Shown: in pieces, positions 31,256 to 39,914 of the stretch | How positions within the stretch are numbered: position 1 is the stretch's first letter | Layout of the letters: the number at the start of each line of letters is the position of its first letter | Assembly: GCA_019419545.1 (NCBI GenBank) | Contig: DXZT01000008.1 | Coordinates: 1 to 51,833 of the forward strand | Direction of reading: 5' to 3' | DNA: 51,833 bases | From: Collinsella sp. | Lineage (GTDB): Bacteria; Actinomycetota; Coriobacteriia; Coriobacteriales; Coriobacteriaceae | Program-made: the position numbers and the translations under genes | The notes under the pieces: generated by a model | The model's database searches: none | Told to the model about the DNA's origin: nothing | The model's input: only the letters and a program-made list of their open reading frames with translations

Positions 31256-33973
31256 ATGGATACTGTCAGCAATTACACCGAAACGCTCGAAAAGACCGTC
31301 CGTGACCTTCTCGAGCGGCAGGAGGATCTGATCAGGACTGCCTTTACCGACCAGCTTACTGGGCTTGGCAACCGCGGCGGTTTTGCCCGTTCCTTAGAGG
31401 AAATCTGGGAACAGGAGCTGCCCGTAACCATGGCGTTTATCGACATCGATAACCTTAAGCACTGCAACGACATCTTTGGCCATGACGAGGGCAACCGCTA
31501 TATCTTGCAGGTAAGCCTCTATCTCAAGCTGTATATGAAAGTGGACGAAGCGGCGTTTCGCATAGGCGGCGACGAGTTTGCCATCCTATCTACGATTGCG
31601 ACCGAGGACGACCTCGCCGAACGTCTGGAACACTGCCGAACGGTCTTGCTCAAAAACAACGATTCCGAGATGCCCCGCTCGTTTAGCTACGGAGTGTCGC
31701 ATGCCGACCCCGCCCTGGGTGAAGCCCGCAATCGCATGACGCTCGATGCCGACCATCGCATGTACGACTACAAGCTACGTCATGCCATGCACCTCGATCG
31801 ACGCAATATCACGCAAGTCCACGCCGACGACTTCGAAATAAGCGATCGTATTTTTGACGCCTTTTCGATGCTCAACGAGGGCCGCTATTTCTTTATCGAA
31901 AACTTGGACAAACATCGCACCCTTTGGTCACAAGGTGCCTTGCGCGATCTCGGTCTTCCCTCGGAGCACATAGACAACTGCCGTGATTACTGGAAAACAC
32001 GCGTCCATCCCGATGACCTTGAGGCCTGCATCAAGGATATCGACCAAGTCTATAACGGCACCAAGTACCGTCGCGTCATGCAGTATCGCGTGCGCAATGC
32101 CGCCGGCGACTACGTCCTCTGCCGTGCTCGCGGATTTCGTATCGACGGCGACGGAAATGAACCCACGCTCTATGTCGGAGAGCTTGTCAATCATTCCCTC
32201 GCCGAAACCGTCGACTCCGCCACGGGCCTCGGCACCCAGCGCATGCTGGTCAACGCCATCGACGCCTGCCGTCGCGACCGTTGCGAGACGGGGCTTATAG
32301 CGGTGCGCGTTCGTGGCACAACAAAGCTCAACGAGCTCTACGGGGCCGAGGCCGTCGACAACATGCTTGCCGAATACGCAGGTCGTATGCTGTCGATCAC
32401 CCACGGCAGGAGTAGGGTCTACCGTTCACGAAGCGTCCAGTTCGTCGTGCTCAGCAACGGTTTGGACCACGAGGCATTCGAGCAACTGACCTGCCACCTT
32501 AAAGAAGCCGTTTTCGCCCCTGTTCAAATCGCGGGCGACACCATTACTCCCGTCTGTCTTGTCGTTCCGGCCTTTTACGAGCACTTAACCCATCAAACGA
32601 CCGCCGTTTTAGGCGAACTCGAGCGTCGCCTTCGCACGGCCGGCGGGCTTGTTCCCAACGACAGCCTCCCCATACCCGAGGCGGAGCGCAAAAGCGCCAT
32701 CGCCGAACGCATCGATTTGCTCACGGGCCTCTATCGACCCAGCGAGTTTATGCGGCGCGCCAACGCATTTCTCGAAGCAAGGCGCGACGGCGCCTGGTGC
32801 ATCGCCACGGTCGACATGGGCCACATGCGCCTGTTTAATGAATGGCACGGCCAGGCCGAGGGCGACCGCGTGCTCGCCGATGTGGGCACGGTCCTCAAGG
32901 ACATCGAGAATGCCGATATGGGCGTCGCAGGATACTGGGGCCAAGATGACTTTTGCGTACTCATCCCCTTTAAGCACATCACCGTCCATCAAATCTACAA
33001 CCGCGTTCGCGAGGCCGTGGCCAGGCATGATGACGGCGTAGGTTTTTGGCCGTCCATGGGCGTTTACCCCATCGACTCCAATGAGGAGATCACCATCGAT
33101 GCGCAGGCGAAGGCCATGTTTACCAATCGACGCGCAAAAAACGACTTTAAGGAGCGCATCGCCATTTTCTGCCCCGCGGAGTACGAGCGCGAAGTCGCGT
33201 TCCACCGTACGCTGACCGAGTTCCAGTACGCGCTCTCAAACGGCCGCATCACGTACTACATTCAGCCCCAGGTCGATATGGAAACCGGCAAGATCATTGG
33301 CGCCGAGGCACTTACACGCTGGATTGACAAGGACGGCTCTCTCATTTCGCCCGCAACGTTTATCCCCGCACTCGAGGAAAGCGGCTTTGTGGTGACGCTC
33401 GACAAGTACATTTGGCAGGGTGTCGCCATATGGCTTCGCGAGCGTCTCGATCGCGGTCTTCGCGTGGTTCCGGTCTCGCTTAATGTGTCGCGCGTGGATA
33501 TCCTTGCCTGCGACGTTGCCGAACATATGGGGGCGCTCGCCGCCCAATACAACCTACCGCCCGAGCTCATGCGTATCGAGATCACCGAGACCGCCTATAC
33601 CGGAGAGTCCGAGGCCGTGGATAAGCTGACCGCAGATCTGCACACCCGCGGCTTCTCGACCTACATGGACGATTTTGGCACCGGCCAGTCCACACTCGCG
33701 ATGCTCAAGAACGTCAACGTCGACGTCATCAAGCTCGACCGCACCTTTGTACCCACCGACCGCGATCAAGGCCGCAGCACACGAATCATTTCATCAATGC
33801 TCGAGATGGCGCAGTCGCTCCATCTGCCCGTCGTGGTCGAAGGCGTCGAGACAAATGAGCAGGCGAACATGCTACGACAGATGGGCGCCCGCTACGCTCA
33901 GGGCTTCCTCTACTACCGCCCCATGCCGGCGAAGGATTTTGAGGCATTGCTCGATGGTGGCAATAACAACTGA
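31256..33973 (+). CDS. GGDEF-PAS-GGDEF'-GGDEF''-EAL cyclic-di-GMP protein (905 aa)
   Basis: The first GGDEF domain (TDQLTGLGNR near 31, FIDIDNLKHCND near 61, RIGGDEF at 102-108) looks catalytic, but the I-site Arg is Met. A PAS-like domain (about 205-315, VHPDDLEACIKDI) follows, then two degenerate GGDEF domains (about 320-465 and 487-635; the signature in the second is GQDDF). An EAL domain (655-900) comes last: GAEALTRW with E684, N743, E775, D805-D806, K827, E862 and Q882 all present. It could both make and degrade cyclic di-GMP. There is no membrane segment or signal peptide, so it senses inside the cell. ATG 31256 has little ribosome binding site. The next gene is a shorter paralogue of its first half. 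Confidence 0.9.
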   Translation: MDTVSNYTETLEKTVRDLLERQEDLIRTAFTDQLTGLGNRGGFARSLEEIWEQELPVTMAFIDIDNLKHCNDIFGHDEGNRYILQVSLYLKLYMKVDEAAFRIGGDEFAILSTIATEDDLAERLEHCRTVLLKNNDSEMPRSFSYGVSHADPALGEARNRMTLDADHRMYDYKLRHAMHLDRRNITQVHADDFEISDRIFDAFSMLNEGRYFFIENLDKHRTLWSQGALRDLGLPSEHIDNCRDYWKTRVHPDDLEACIKDIDQVYNGTKYRRVMQYRVRNAAGDYVLCRARGFRIDGDGNEPTLYVGELVNHSLAETVDSATGLGTQRMLVNAIDACRRDRCETGLIAVRVRGTTKLNELYGAEAVDNMLAEYAGRMLSITHGRSRVYRSRSVQFVVLSNGLDHEAFEQLTCHLKEAVFAPVQIAGDTITPVCLVVPAFYEHLTHQTTAVLGELERRLRTAGGLVPNDSLPIPEAERKSAIAERIDLLTGLYRPSEFMRRANAFLEARRDGAWCIATVDMGHMRLFNEWHGQAEGDRVLADVGTVLKDIENADMGVAGYWGQDDFCVLIPFKHITVHQIYNRVREAVARHDDGVGFWPSMGVYPIDSNEEITIDAQAKAMFTNRRAKNDFKERIAIFCPAEYEREVAFHRTLTEFQYALSNGRITYYIQPQVDMETGKIIGAEALTRWIDKDGSLISPATFIPALEESGFVVTLDKYIWQGVAIWLRERLDRGLRVVPVSLNVSRVDILACDVAEHMGALAAQYNLPPELMRIEITETAYTGESEAVDKLTADLHTRGFSTYMDDFGTGQSTLAMLKNVNVDVIKLDRTFVPTDRDQGRSTRIISSMLEMAQSLHLPVVVEGVETNEQANMLRQMGARYAQGFLYYRPMPAKDFEALLDGGNNN

Positions 33974-34100
33974 TACGCTCGCGCGCAAAACGCCACCGCC
34001 GAAGGGGGCATTTGTCTCCATTAGCTAGCTTATATCTCCAATCCAAGCCGAATTGGGGATATGATGCAAACCGTTGTTCTGCCCAAGGAGGTTATCCATC

Positions 34101-35630
34101 ATGAACGAGTCGTACCGCATGGGCGAGCAATCGATTATTGCCTATCTTCAGCGACTTGCGAATGGCATCTCGACCGCCGAACTCGATGTTGCCGCGCTGC
34201 CTGCTGAGCTACGCGCCGTTGGTGAGCAACTGCAAAAGACGCATGCCATCCTGCAACAAGAGCGCCAGCTGCTTGAGCGCAACGCCTATATCGACCCGCT
34301 CACCAACTTGGGCAACCGCAGCGGACTCGACCGTCACGTCGAGCAGCTCTGGCGCAAAGGCGACCCCTTCACCTGCGCCTATATTGACATCGACCATCTC
34401 AAGCATTGCAATGATAGGTTTGGCCACGCCGAAGGCAATCGCTATATTCTGAGCATCTGCCGCACGCTCTCCGAAACCATGGAGCACGATGAGATGCTGT
34501 TCCGTATCGGTGGAGACGAGTTTGTGCTTATCTCGCTCTCCGCAAACGAGACTGAACTCGAGCAGCGCTTGGAGCAGGTACGTGCCGGGCTGATCGAGGC
34601 GAGCTCAGGTGGCAAGGCGCCCATGATCGCCAGCTTTAGCTTTGGCTGCTCGCGCGTCGATCCACTTGCCGGCGACACGCGTCGCCAGATGACGATGGAT
34701 GCCGATCGCAAGATGTATCGCTATAAGCTTATGCATCGTGTGCAGCAACCGAAAGACGATGACGCGCCGCAACGCCCAATCGTCGATCAGCTTCCCTGCA
34801 ACGACCGGGTGTTCCAAGCGATCTCCATGAGCTCCGAGACGCGCTATCCGTTTATCCTCAATCTCGATACGGGAGAATCGCAATGGTCGGTTAACGCCGT
34901 GCGCGATTTTGACCTGCCCTCCCAGCACCCTTTTAACTCACTCGACATGTGGCTCGCCCGCGTTCATCCCGAGGACCGCGACAACGTACGTGCCGAGCTC
35001 GACATGGTGATAAACGGCACGTGGCACTTCCACTACATGCAGTATCGCGTAATGGATGCCACCGGAAAATACGCGCTTTGCGACTGCACGGGCTACCGCT
35101 TGGACGGCACCGATACCGAGCCCGGCATGTATGTGGGCATTATCATCAACCGAAGCTTGGCAGATACGACCGATTCCGTGACCGGCTTGGGCGATATTCA
35201 CGCCCTGGTCAACGCCATTGGCGAAATGCGTCGCGTGGCGCGCAAGGCTGGTTTGATCGCCATCAAAATCGACGATATCGCTCAGGTCAATGCCCGCTTT
35301 GGCTTTGATGCGGGCGACCGCGTTTTGGCAGAAAGCGCCGCCTGCCTCATGGAATGCTCGCGCGGCAAGGGTCGCCTGTTCCGCTCGACGGGGCCGACGT
35401 TCGCGGCGCTTTTCGACGACTTTGATCCCGAAGAGACCGACGCGATCGCAGAAGAAATCGAGCGGTTCCTAGGTTCTCCCGTGCTCATCGGCTCGCTTGA
35501 ATATCAGCCACCCATTCGTGTGGCGACACTTCATCTGGACGCTGTCGATCGACAGCCCGTTTCCATTTTGAACGAGCTCAAAGCGCGGCTTATAGAGGCA
35601 CCGCAAGTACCGGGCACCAAGCTGGACTAG
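34101..35630 (+). CDS. GGDEF-PAS-GGDEF' diguanylate cyclase (509 aa)
   Basis: A helical N-terminal segment (about 1-60) leads into a GGDEF domain: YIDPLTNLGNRSG near 63, YIDIDHLKHCNDRFGHAEGN near 94, RIGGDEFVLI at 135-144. The I-site Arg is missing (Met-Glu-His-Asp). A PAS-like domain follows at about 215-320 (VHPEDRDNVRAELDMV), then a degenerate second GGDEF domain from SVTGLGDIHALVNAIGEM. Layout and many residues match the first half of the 905-residue protein upstream, so one derives from the other by duplication. It should make cyclic di-GMP in the cytoplasm. The start at 34101 has AAGGAGG ahead. Confidence 0.9.
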   Translation: MNESYRMGEQSIIAYLQRLANGISTAELDVAALPAELRAVGEQLQKTHAILQQERQLLERNAYIDPLTNLGNRSGLDRHVEQLWRKGDPFTCAYIDIDHLKHCNDRFGHAEGNRYILSICRTLSETMEHDEMLFRIGGDEFVLISLSANETELEQRLEQVRAGLIEASSGGKAPMIASFSFGCSRVDPLAGDTRRQMTMDADRKMYRYKLMHRVQQPKDDDAPQRPIVDQLPCNDRVFQAISMSSETRYPFILNLDTGESQWSVNAVRDFDLPSQHPFNSLDMWLARVHPEDRDNVRAELDMVINGTWHFHYMQYRVMDATGKYALCDCTGYRLDGTDTEPGMYVGIIINRSLADTTDSVTGLGDIHALVNAIGEMRRVARKAGLIAIKIDDIAQVNARFGFDAGDRVLAESAACLMECSRGKGRLFRSTGPTFAALFDDFDPEETDAIAEEIERFLGSPVLIGSLEYQPPIRVATLHLDAVDRQPVSILNELKARLIEAPQVPGTKLD

Positions 35631-35741
35631 CGTTATGGGGCGCAACGTGAAACACAAGCCGTTTCACATCGCGCCTCACGCCATCTGCCCTCTCGTGCGA
35701 TAATCCTCCGCAGAAGTCACCGACAGCAGAGGGAGTTTGTG

Positions 35742-36365
35742 ATGAAGGTTCTTTTGGTCAATGGCAGTCCCAAGGCAAACGGCAACACTGCCCGCGCACT
35801 CGCCGAGGTCGCCGAGCAGCTCAATGCCGAAGGCATTGATACCGAGGTGTTTCAGCTGGGCGCCAAGCCCATTCGCGACTGCATCGGCTGCGGTCAGTGC
35901 GGCAAACTTGGCGGTCGCTGCACCTTTGACGACGACGTGGTGAACGAGCTCATCGCTGCCGCCGAGCAGGCCGACGGTTTTGTCTTTGGCTCACCTGTCT
36001 ACTATGCGCACCCCAGCGGCCGCATCCTTTCGGCCCTCGATCGCGCCTTCTATGCGGGCGGGCATGCCTTTGAGCACAAACCCGGCGCCGCAGTCGCCGT
36101 CGCCCGCCGCGGCGGCACGTCGACCACCTTCGATGTGCTCAACAAGTACTTCACCATTAAGCAAATGCCCGTAGTTGCCTCCACCTACTGGAACAACGTA
36201 TTTGGCCGCGTGCCCGGCGACGCCGATGGGGATGCCGAGGGCCTTGCCACCATGCGAAACATCGGCAAAAACATGGCCTGGCTCCTGCGTTGCATCGAGG
36301 CAGGACGGGCCGCCGGCATCAACGCACCCGAAGCCGATCGCGCAACGACCAACTTCATTCGATAG
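35742..36365 (+). CDS. Flavodoxin-family NAD(P)H-dependent oxidoreductase (207 aa)
   Basis: FMN-binding reductase of the NADPH-dependent FMN reductase type. VLLVNGSPKANGNTARAL is the phosphate-binding loop of the flavin site, and GFVFGSPVYYAHPSGRILSALDRAFY is the second flavin loop. CIGCGQCGKLGGRC holds a cluster of four Cys, as in the iron-sulfur flavoprotein-like members, though spacing does not prove a cluster. The start at 35742 is the ATG after a GTG, with GAGGGAG 6 bases ahead. The ArsC-like gene follows 12 bp later. The natural electron acceptor is unknown. Confidence 0.88.
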   Translation: MKVLLVNGSPKANGNTARALAEVAEQLNAEGIDTEVFQLGAKPIRDCIGCGQCGKLGGRCTFDDDVVNELIAAAEQADGFVFGSPVYYAHPSGRILSALDRAFYAGGHAFEHKPGAAVAVARRGGTSTTFDVLNKYFTIKQMPVVASTYWNNVFGRVPGDADGDAEGLATMRNIGKNMAWLLRCIEAGRAAGINAPEADRATTNFIR

Positions 36366-36377
36366 AGCGGCGGGGCC

Positions 36378-36719
36378 ATGAATATTCAAATCTTCGGGAC
36401 TAAGAAGTCGTTCGACACCAAGAAAGCGCAGCGTTTCTTCAAAGAACGCCGCATTAAGGTGCAGTTTATTGACCTTAAGGAAAAGGAGATGAGCAAGGGC
36501 GAGCTCACGAGCGTGATGCAGGCGGTCGGCGGCATCGACAAGCTGCTCAACCCCAAAGCCAAGGACGAGGAGACGCTCGCACTCATTCAGCACCTTACCC
36601 CCAGTCAGCGCTTCGATAAACTGCTCGAGAACCAGCAGGTTCTAGCCGAGCCCATCGTGCGCAACGGCAAAAAGGCCACCGTCGGTTATTGCCCCGATGT
36701 GTGGGGAGCCTGGGAGTAG
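36378..36719 (+). CDS. ArsC/Spx-family protein without the catalytic Cys (113 aa)
   Basis: Thioredoxin-fold protein of the ArsC/Spx/YffB group: MNIQIFGTKKSFDTKKAQRFFKERRIKVQFIDLKEKEMSKGEL and the later PIVRNGKKATVGYC. The position of the arsenate reductase Cys (CxxC or CxxxxR) is occupied by KKSFDTKK, so there is no N-terminal redox Cys; the only Cys is near the end. It is therefore unlikely to reduce arsenate and may be a YffB-like or regulatory member. It lies 12 bp after the flavodoxin-like reductase, likely in the same transcript. Confidence 0.82.
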   Translation: MNIQIFGTKKSFDTKKAQRFFKERRIKVQFIDLKEKEMSKGELTSVMQAVGGIDKLLNPKAKDEETLALIQHLTPSQRFDKLLENQQVLAEPIVRNGKKATVGYCPDVWGAWE

Positions 36720-36805
36720 CCTGTGTTATTTGCCGGCGCGTGGGTATAAGAGCAGGCGTTTGGCATAAGATTTAACTGTAAGCCATGTCTAACAAAGGAG
36801 GGCAC

Positions 36806-37936
36806 ATGCCCAACAAACCCGTGAAGATCATCATGCTTACCGGATACCTCGGTGCCGGCAAGACCACGCTGCTCAACCACATCCTCGCTAACGACGGCGG
36901 CATCCGCGCCGCCGTGATCGTCAACGATATCGGTGAGATCAACGTCGACGCCAGCCTTATCGCCGACGGCGGCCTTTCCGAGACCGACGACCTCATCCCG
37001 CTCACCAACGGCTGCATCTGCTGCACGCTTTCGGACGACCTTGCCAACCAGCTGCAGGGCATCGCCGATTCGGGCAACTTCGACTACATCATCATCGAGG
37101 CCTCGGGCATTTGCGAGCCCATCCCCATCGCCTACACTATCTCGAGCTTCTGCGATGAGGCCAAAGTGGGCGGTGAGCCCAAGCTTGCGCTCGACAACAT
37201 CGTGGCCGTGGTCGACTGCGCCCGCATGTACGACGAGTTCAACGGCGGTCGCGACCTGCTGGCCGAGGATATCGACGAGGACGACATCGAAAGCCTGCTC
37301 ATCCAGCAGATTGAGTTCTGCTCCACGCTCATCCTCAACAAGACCGATACCGTGACGCCCGAGCAGATCGCTGAGCTCAAGGCCATCGTGCGTAGCCTGC
37401 AGAAGGACGCCGTGATCGTCGAGGCCCAAAACGGCGAGGTCCCCATGGAGGAGCTGCTCGATACCGACCGCTTCGACTTTATGCGCGCCTACAACTCCGC
37501 AGCTTGGATCGAGGCCATGGAGCATCCCGAGGAGCACGACGACCCCGAGGTGCTCGAGTACGACATCGAGACCTTTGTGTACTCGCGCCGTAAGCCGTTT
37601 GACCTGCAGAAGTTCACCGATTTTGTTGAGCAGGAGTGGCCCGACGAGGTCATCCGCGTCAAGGGTCCGCTGTGGCAGGCCAGCAATCCGGACATGTGCT
37701 ACATGTTTGAGCAGGCCGGCCACCAGATGCGCCTGATGGAGAACGGCCTGTTTGTCGACTCGGCGCCCGAGGGCGAGAAGCAGAAGATCATCGACGAGAA
37801 TCCCGAGATCATGCAGATTTGGGACGACGAGACGGGCGACCGCATGACGAGCCTGTGCATCATCGGCCGTCACATGGACAAGGATGCGCTCATCGCCTCC
37901 CTCGATGCCTGCCTGACCGACTGGCACCGCGCCTAG
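36806..37936 (+). CDS. CobW/G3E-family GTPase (376 aa)
   Basis: Metal-handling P-loop GTPase. MLTGYLGAGKTTLLNHIL is the Walker A, VIVNDIGEINVDA the Mg/switch region, LTNGCICCTLSDDL the metal-binding CxCC motif, IIIEASGICEP the Walker B-like strand and LILNKTDTV the guanine motif. The C-terminal domain (TFVYSRRKPFDLQKFTDFVE, VIRVKGPLW) is the usual CobW C. Such proteins deliver zinc or cobalt to client enzymes. The start at 36806 has AAAGGAGG ahead; an upstream in-frame ATG at 36785 lacks one. A strong terminator follows before trmL. Confidence 0.93.
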   Translation: MPNKPVKIIMLTGYLGAGKTTLLNHILANDGGIRAAVIVNDIGEINVDASLIADGGLSETDDLIPLTNGCICCTLSDDLANQLQGIADSGNFDYIIIEASGICEPIPIAYTISSFCDEAKVGGEPKLALDNIVAVVDCARMYDEFNGGRDLLAEDIDEDDIESLLIQQIEFCSTLILNKTDTVTPEQIAELKAIVRSLQKDAVIVEAQNGEVPMEELLDTDRFDFMRAYNSAAWIEAMEHPEEHDDPEVLEYDIETFVYSRRKPFDLQKFTDFVEQEWPDEVIRVKGPLWQASNPDMCYMFEQAGHQMRLMENGLFVDSAPEGEKQKIIDENPEIMQIWDDETGDRMTSLCIIGRHMDKDALIASLDACLTDWHRA

Positions 37937-37975
37937 GTTTATCCAAGCGGGCATTTTTCCGCCTACGTAACCGCC

Positions 37976-38008
37976 AAACCACCACGAAGGTGCCCTTCGT
38001 GGTGGTTT
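37976..38008 (+). terminator. Terminator after the CobW-like gene
   Basis: AAACCACCACGAAGG pairs perfectly with CCTTCGTGGTGGTTT over TGC, followed by TT. It ends the G3E GTPase transcript just before the trmL ribosome binding site. Confidence 0.88.
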
Positions 38009-38031
38009 TTCGTTCTGAGCCAAGGAGATTC

Positions 38032-38631
38032 ATGTTCAACATTGTGCTGTATGCACCCGAGATTCCGGCCAATACGGGCAATATCGGCCGCACCTGCGTG
38101 GTCACCGGTACCCGCCTGCATCTGGTGGAGCCGCTGGGGTTTTCGCTCGACGACAAGACGGTGCGTCGCGCCGGCCTGGGCTACTGGCAAAACTTGAACG
38201 TGACGACCTATGCCTGCTGGGAGGATTTCCTTGTGCGCAACGGCCTCTCCCCCGCCGACGAGCGCCTGCATCTGCTGACCAAAAAGGCACGCCGCACCTA
38301 TGCGCAAAGCACCTACCGCGATGGCGACTACTTGGTCTTTGGCAGCGAGAGCTCGGGCATTCCCGAGGAGCTGCTTGCCGCGGCGCCCGAGCGCTGCGAG
38401 CGCATCCCCATGCTGCGCGATTGTGACTCACTCGATAACGCCGAGGCCTGGGAAGCCCACGAGGAATCGCTGGGACATACCGAGGACAGCCACGAGGCCA
38501 TCCTTCAGCAGGACATCTGCGGCAACTTCGTCGACCCGGACGACTACCGCATCAGCGCACTCAACCTCTCCAACAGCGCCGCCATCGTCCTCTACGAAGC
38601 CTTGCGCCAGACAGGCTTTCCGGGAATGTGA
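38032..38631 (+). CDS. trmL: tRNA (cytidine(34)-2'-O)-methyltransferase TrmL (199 aa)
   Basis: SPOUT-class methyltransferase that modifies the wobble base of tRNA-Leu. FNIVLYAPEIPANTGNIGRTCVVTGTRLHLVEPLGFSLDDKTVRRAGLGYW is the complete N-terminal signature, YLVFGSESSGIPEELL is motif 2, and RISALNLSNSAAIVLYEALRQ is motif 3 with the knot. Between motifs 2 and 3 this protein carries an extra stretch (about residues 140-170, rich in Glu, His and Asp) that makes it longer than the 155-residue E. coli enzyme. The start at 38032 has AAGGAG ahead. Its TGA stop lies inside a GGGAC palindrome. Confidence 0.92.
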   Translation: MFNIVLYAPEIPANTGNIGRTCVVTGTRLHLVEPLGFSLDDKTVRRAGLGYWQNLNVTTYACWEDFLVRNGLSPADERLHLLTKKARRTYAQSTYRDGDYLVFGSESSGIPEELLAAAPERCERIPMLRDCDSLDNAEAWEAHEESLGHTEDSHEAILQQDICGNFVDPDDYRISALNLSNSAAIVLYEALRQTGFPGM

Positions 38632-38657
38632 CAAAGGGACTGTCCCTTCGTCACATT
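38625..38657. repeat. GGGAC palindrome, TGTGACAAAG type, copy 1
   Basis: AATGTGACAAAGGGAC faces TGTCCCTTCGTCACATT with one mismatch. The trmL stop codon TGA (38629-38631) is part of it. Similar palindromes lie at 39880 and 43607, so this region carries three around the ATPase-UvrA cassette. Confidence 0.85.
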
Positions 38658-38773
38658 CAAGCACCACGGCGATGACACACACCTAATTGATGCTCTAAAT
38701 AAAGAGCCGTCGCTTTTAATCAAAATTAACTAAAATAAAATGAAGTTAAACGGCAGTGCGAAAGGAGAGCCTT

Positions 38774-39874
38774 GTGGAATATCTCGAGAACCCGTTTACC
38801 CCCAGTTTTGGTGAGGTTCCTGCCCATCTCGCTGGCAGACAACAGATTATTCGGGATTTGGACCGTGCCTTCTTGAGCCAGCGCAGGCGCCCAGAATTGA
38901 CCTCGATCTTCTCAGGCGCGCGTGGAACCGGTAAAACCGCTCTCATGTCGTCGCTCGCGACAAGGGCGGAATCCCACGGCTGGATAGCCGTAAAGACGAC
39001 CGCGCTCCCGGGAATGCTTGAGGAAATCGAGCTCGGGACGAAACGCGCCGCAGCCCATCTCATCGACTCGTCCACCCACTTCGAAGTCACCGGCCTCGGA
39101 ATTGCACCGCTCGGCAGCATCGAGGTCAATCGCGTTCACGATGCCTCAACCTGGCGTTATCGCATGAGCGACATCATCGACCAGCTCAACGAGGCGGGCA
39201 CCGGTCTGCTCGTCACGGTTGACGAGGTGGACCCGACACTCGACGAGATGATTCAGCTTGCAGCGACGTATCAGCACTTTGTAACCGATGGGAAACGCGT
39301 CGCCCTGCTCATGGCGGGGCTTCCCAACAACGTATCGACGCTACTGAACCACAAGACGGTCTCGTTCCTTCGACGCGCGCAGCAATACCATCTGGGTCGC
39401 ATTGCCGACTATGACGTGCGCGAAGCCTTGGTTCGCACAATCCAGGAAAACGATCGCCTGGCAGATGCTGGGGGAATCGATAGAGCCGTTCACTCGATCT
39501 CTGGTTTTCCCTTCCTATTGCAACTCGTAGGCTACCGTGCCTGGGATCTCACAAGCGATTCGAAGAAAATCTCGTCGCGCGACTTTGACCTGGGAATCAA
39601 AATCGCGCGCGATGAGATGGACGACCGAATCCTCGCGGCAACCTATCGGGAACTCACTGCAGAGGACAAGCGATTCCTCATCGCCATGCTCGATGACGAG
39701 GAAGAGTCCACCACCGCTGACCTTGTCGAGCGCCTTAAGCGTTCGCCGCAGCAGGTCTCCCGCTACCGGCGCCGCATGATAGATGCCGGCATCATTGGAG
39801 AACGCGGGCGCGGAATCGTCGCTTTTGAATTGCCATTCTTCCGCGACTATCTCGCAGCTCAGTGCGTGAAATAG
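38774..39874 (+). CDS. AAA+ ATPase with C-terminal winged helix, copy 1 (366 aa)
   Basis: STAND/AAA-16-type P-loop ATPase. IFSGARGTGKTALMSSLA near residue 44 is Walker A, GLLVTVDEVDPTLDE near 148 Walker B, and VALLMAGLP near 178 a sensor strand. The C-terminus (RFLIAMLDDEEESTTADLVERLKRSPQQVSRYRRRMIDAGIIGERG) is a winged helix that may bind DNA. The closest relative in the window is the ATPase at 42421, which shares the VSFLRRAQQ region. The start is the GTG at 38774 with AAAGGAGAG ahead. It is convergent with the UvrA gene, with a palindrome between. Function is unknown; proteins of this build are common near mobile or defence genes. Confidence 0.8.
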   Translation: MEYLENPFTPSFGEVPAHLAGRQQIIRDLDRAFLSQRRRPELTSIFSGARGTGKTALMSSLATRAESHGWIAVKTTALPGMLEEIELGTKRAAAHLIDSSTHFEVTGLGIAPLGSIEVNRVHDASTWRYRMSDIIDQLNEAGTGLLVTVDEVDPTLDEMIQLAATYQHFVTDGKRVALLMAGLPNNVSTLLNHKTVSFLRRAQQYHLGRIADYDVREALVRTIQENDRLADAGGIDRAVHSISGFPFLLQLVGYRAWDLTSDSKKISSRDFDLGIKIARDEMDDRILAATYRELTAEDKRFLIAMLDDEEESTTADLVERLKRSPQQVSRYRRRMIDAGIIGERGRGIVAFELPFFRDYLAAQCVK

Positions 39875-39879
39875 GCATC

Positions 39880-39912
39880 AATGAGGCAAAGGGGCTGTCC
39901 CTTTGCCTCATT
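39880..39912. repeat. GGGAC palindrome, variant copy 2
   Basis: AATGAGGCAAAGGGGC faces TGTCCCTTTGCCTCATT with one mismatch. It fills the 40-bp gap between the convergent ATPase and UvrA-like genes, ending 3 bp before the uvrA stop. GAGGC replaces GTGAC on both arms, so the stem is kept by paired changes. Confidence 0.85.
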
Positions 39913-39914
39913 GT

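Noticed and set aside
36686..38023. 445-codon open frame opposite the CobW-like gene
   Set aside because: Shadow of a well-supported gene; no motif or ribosome binding site.
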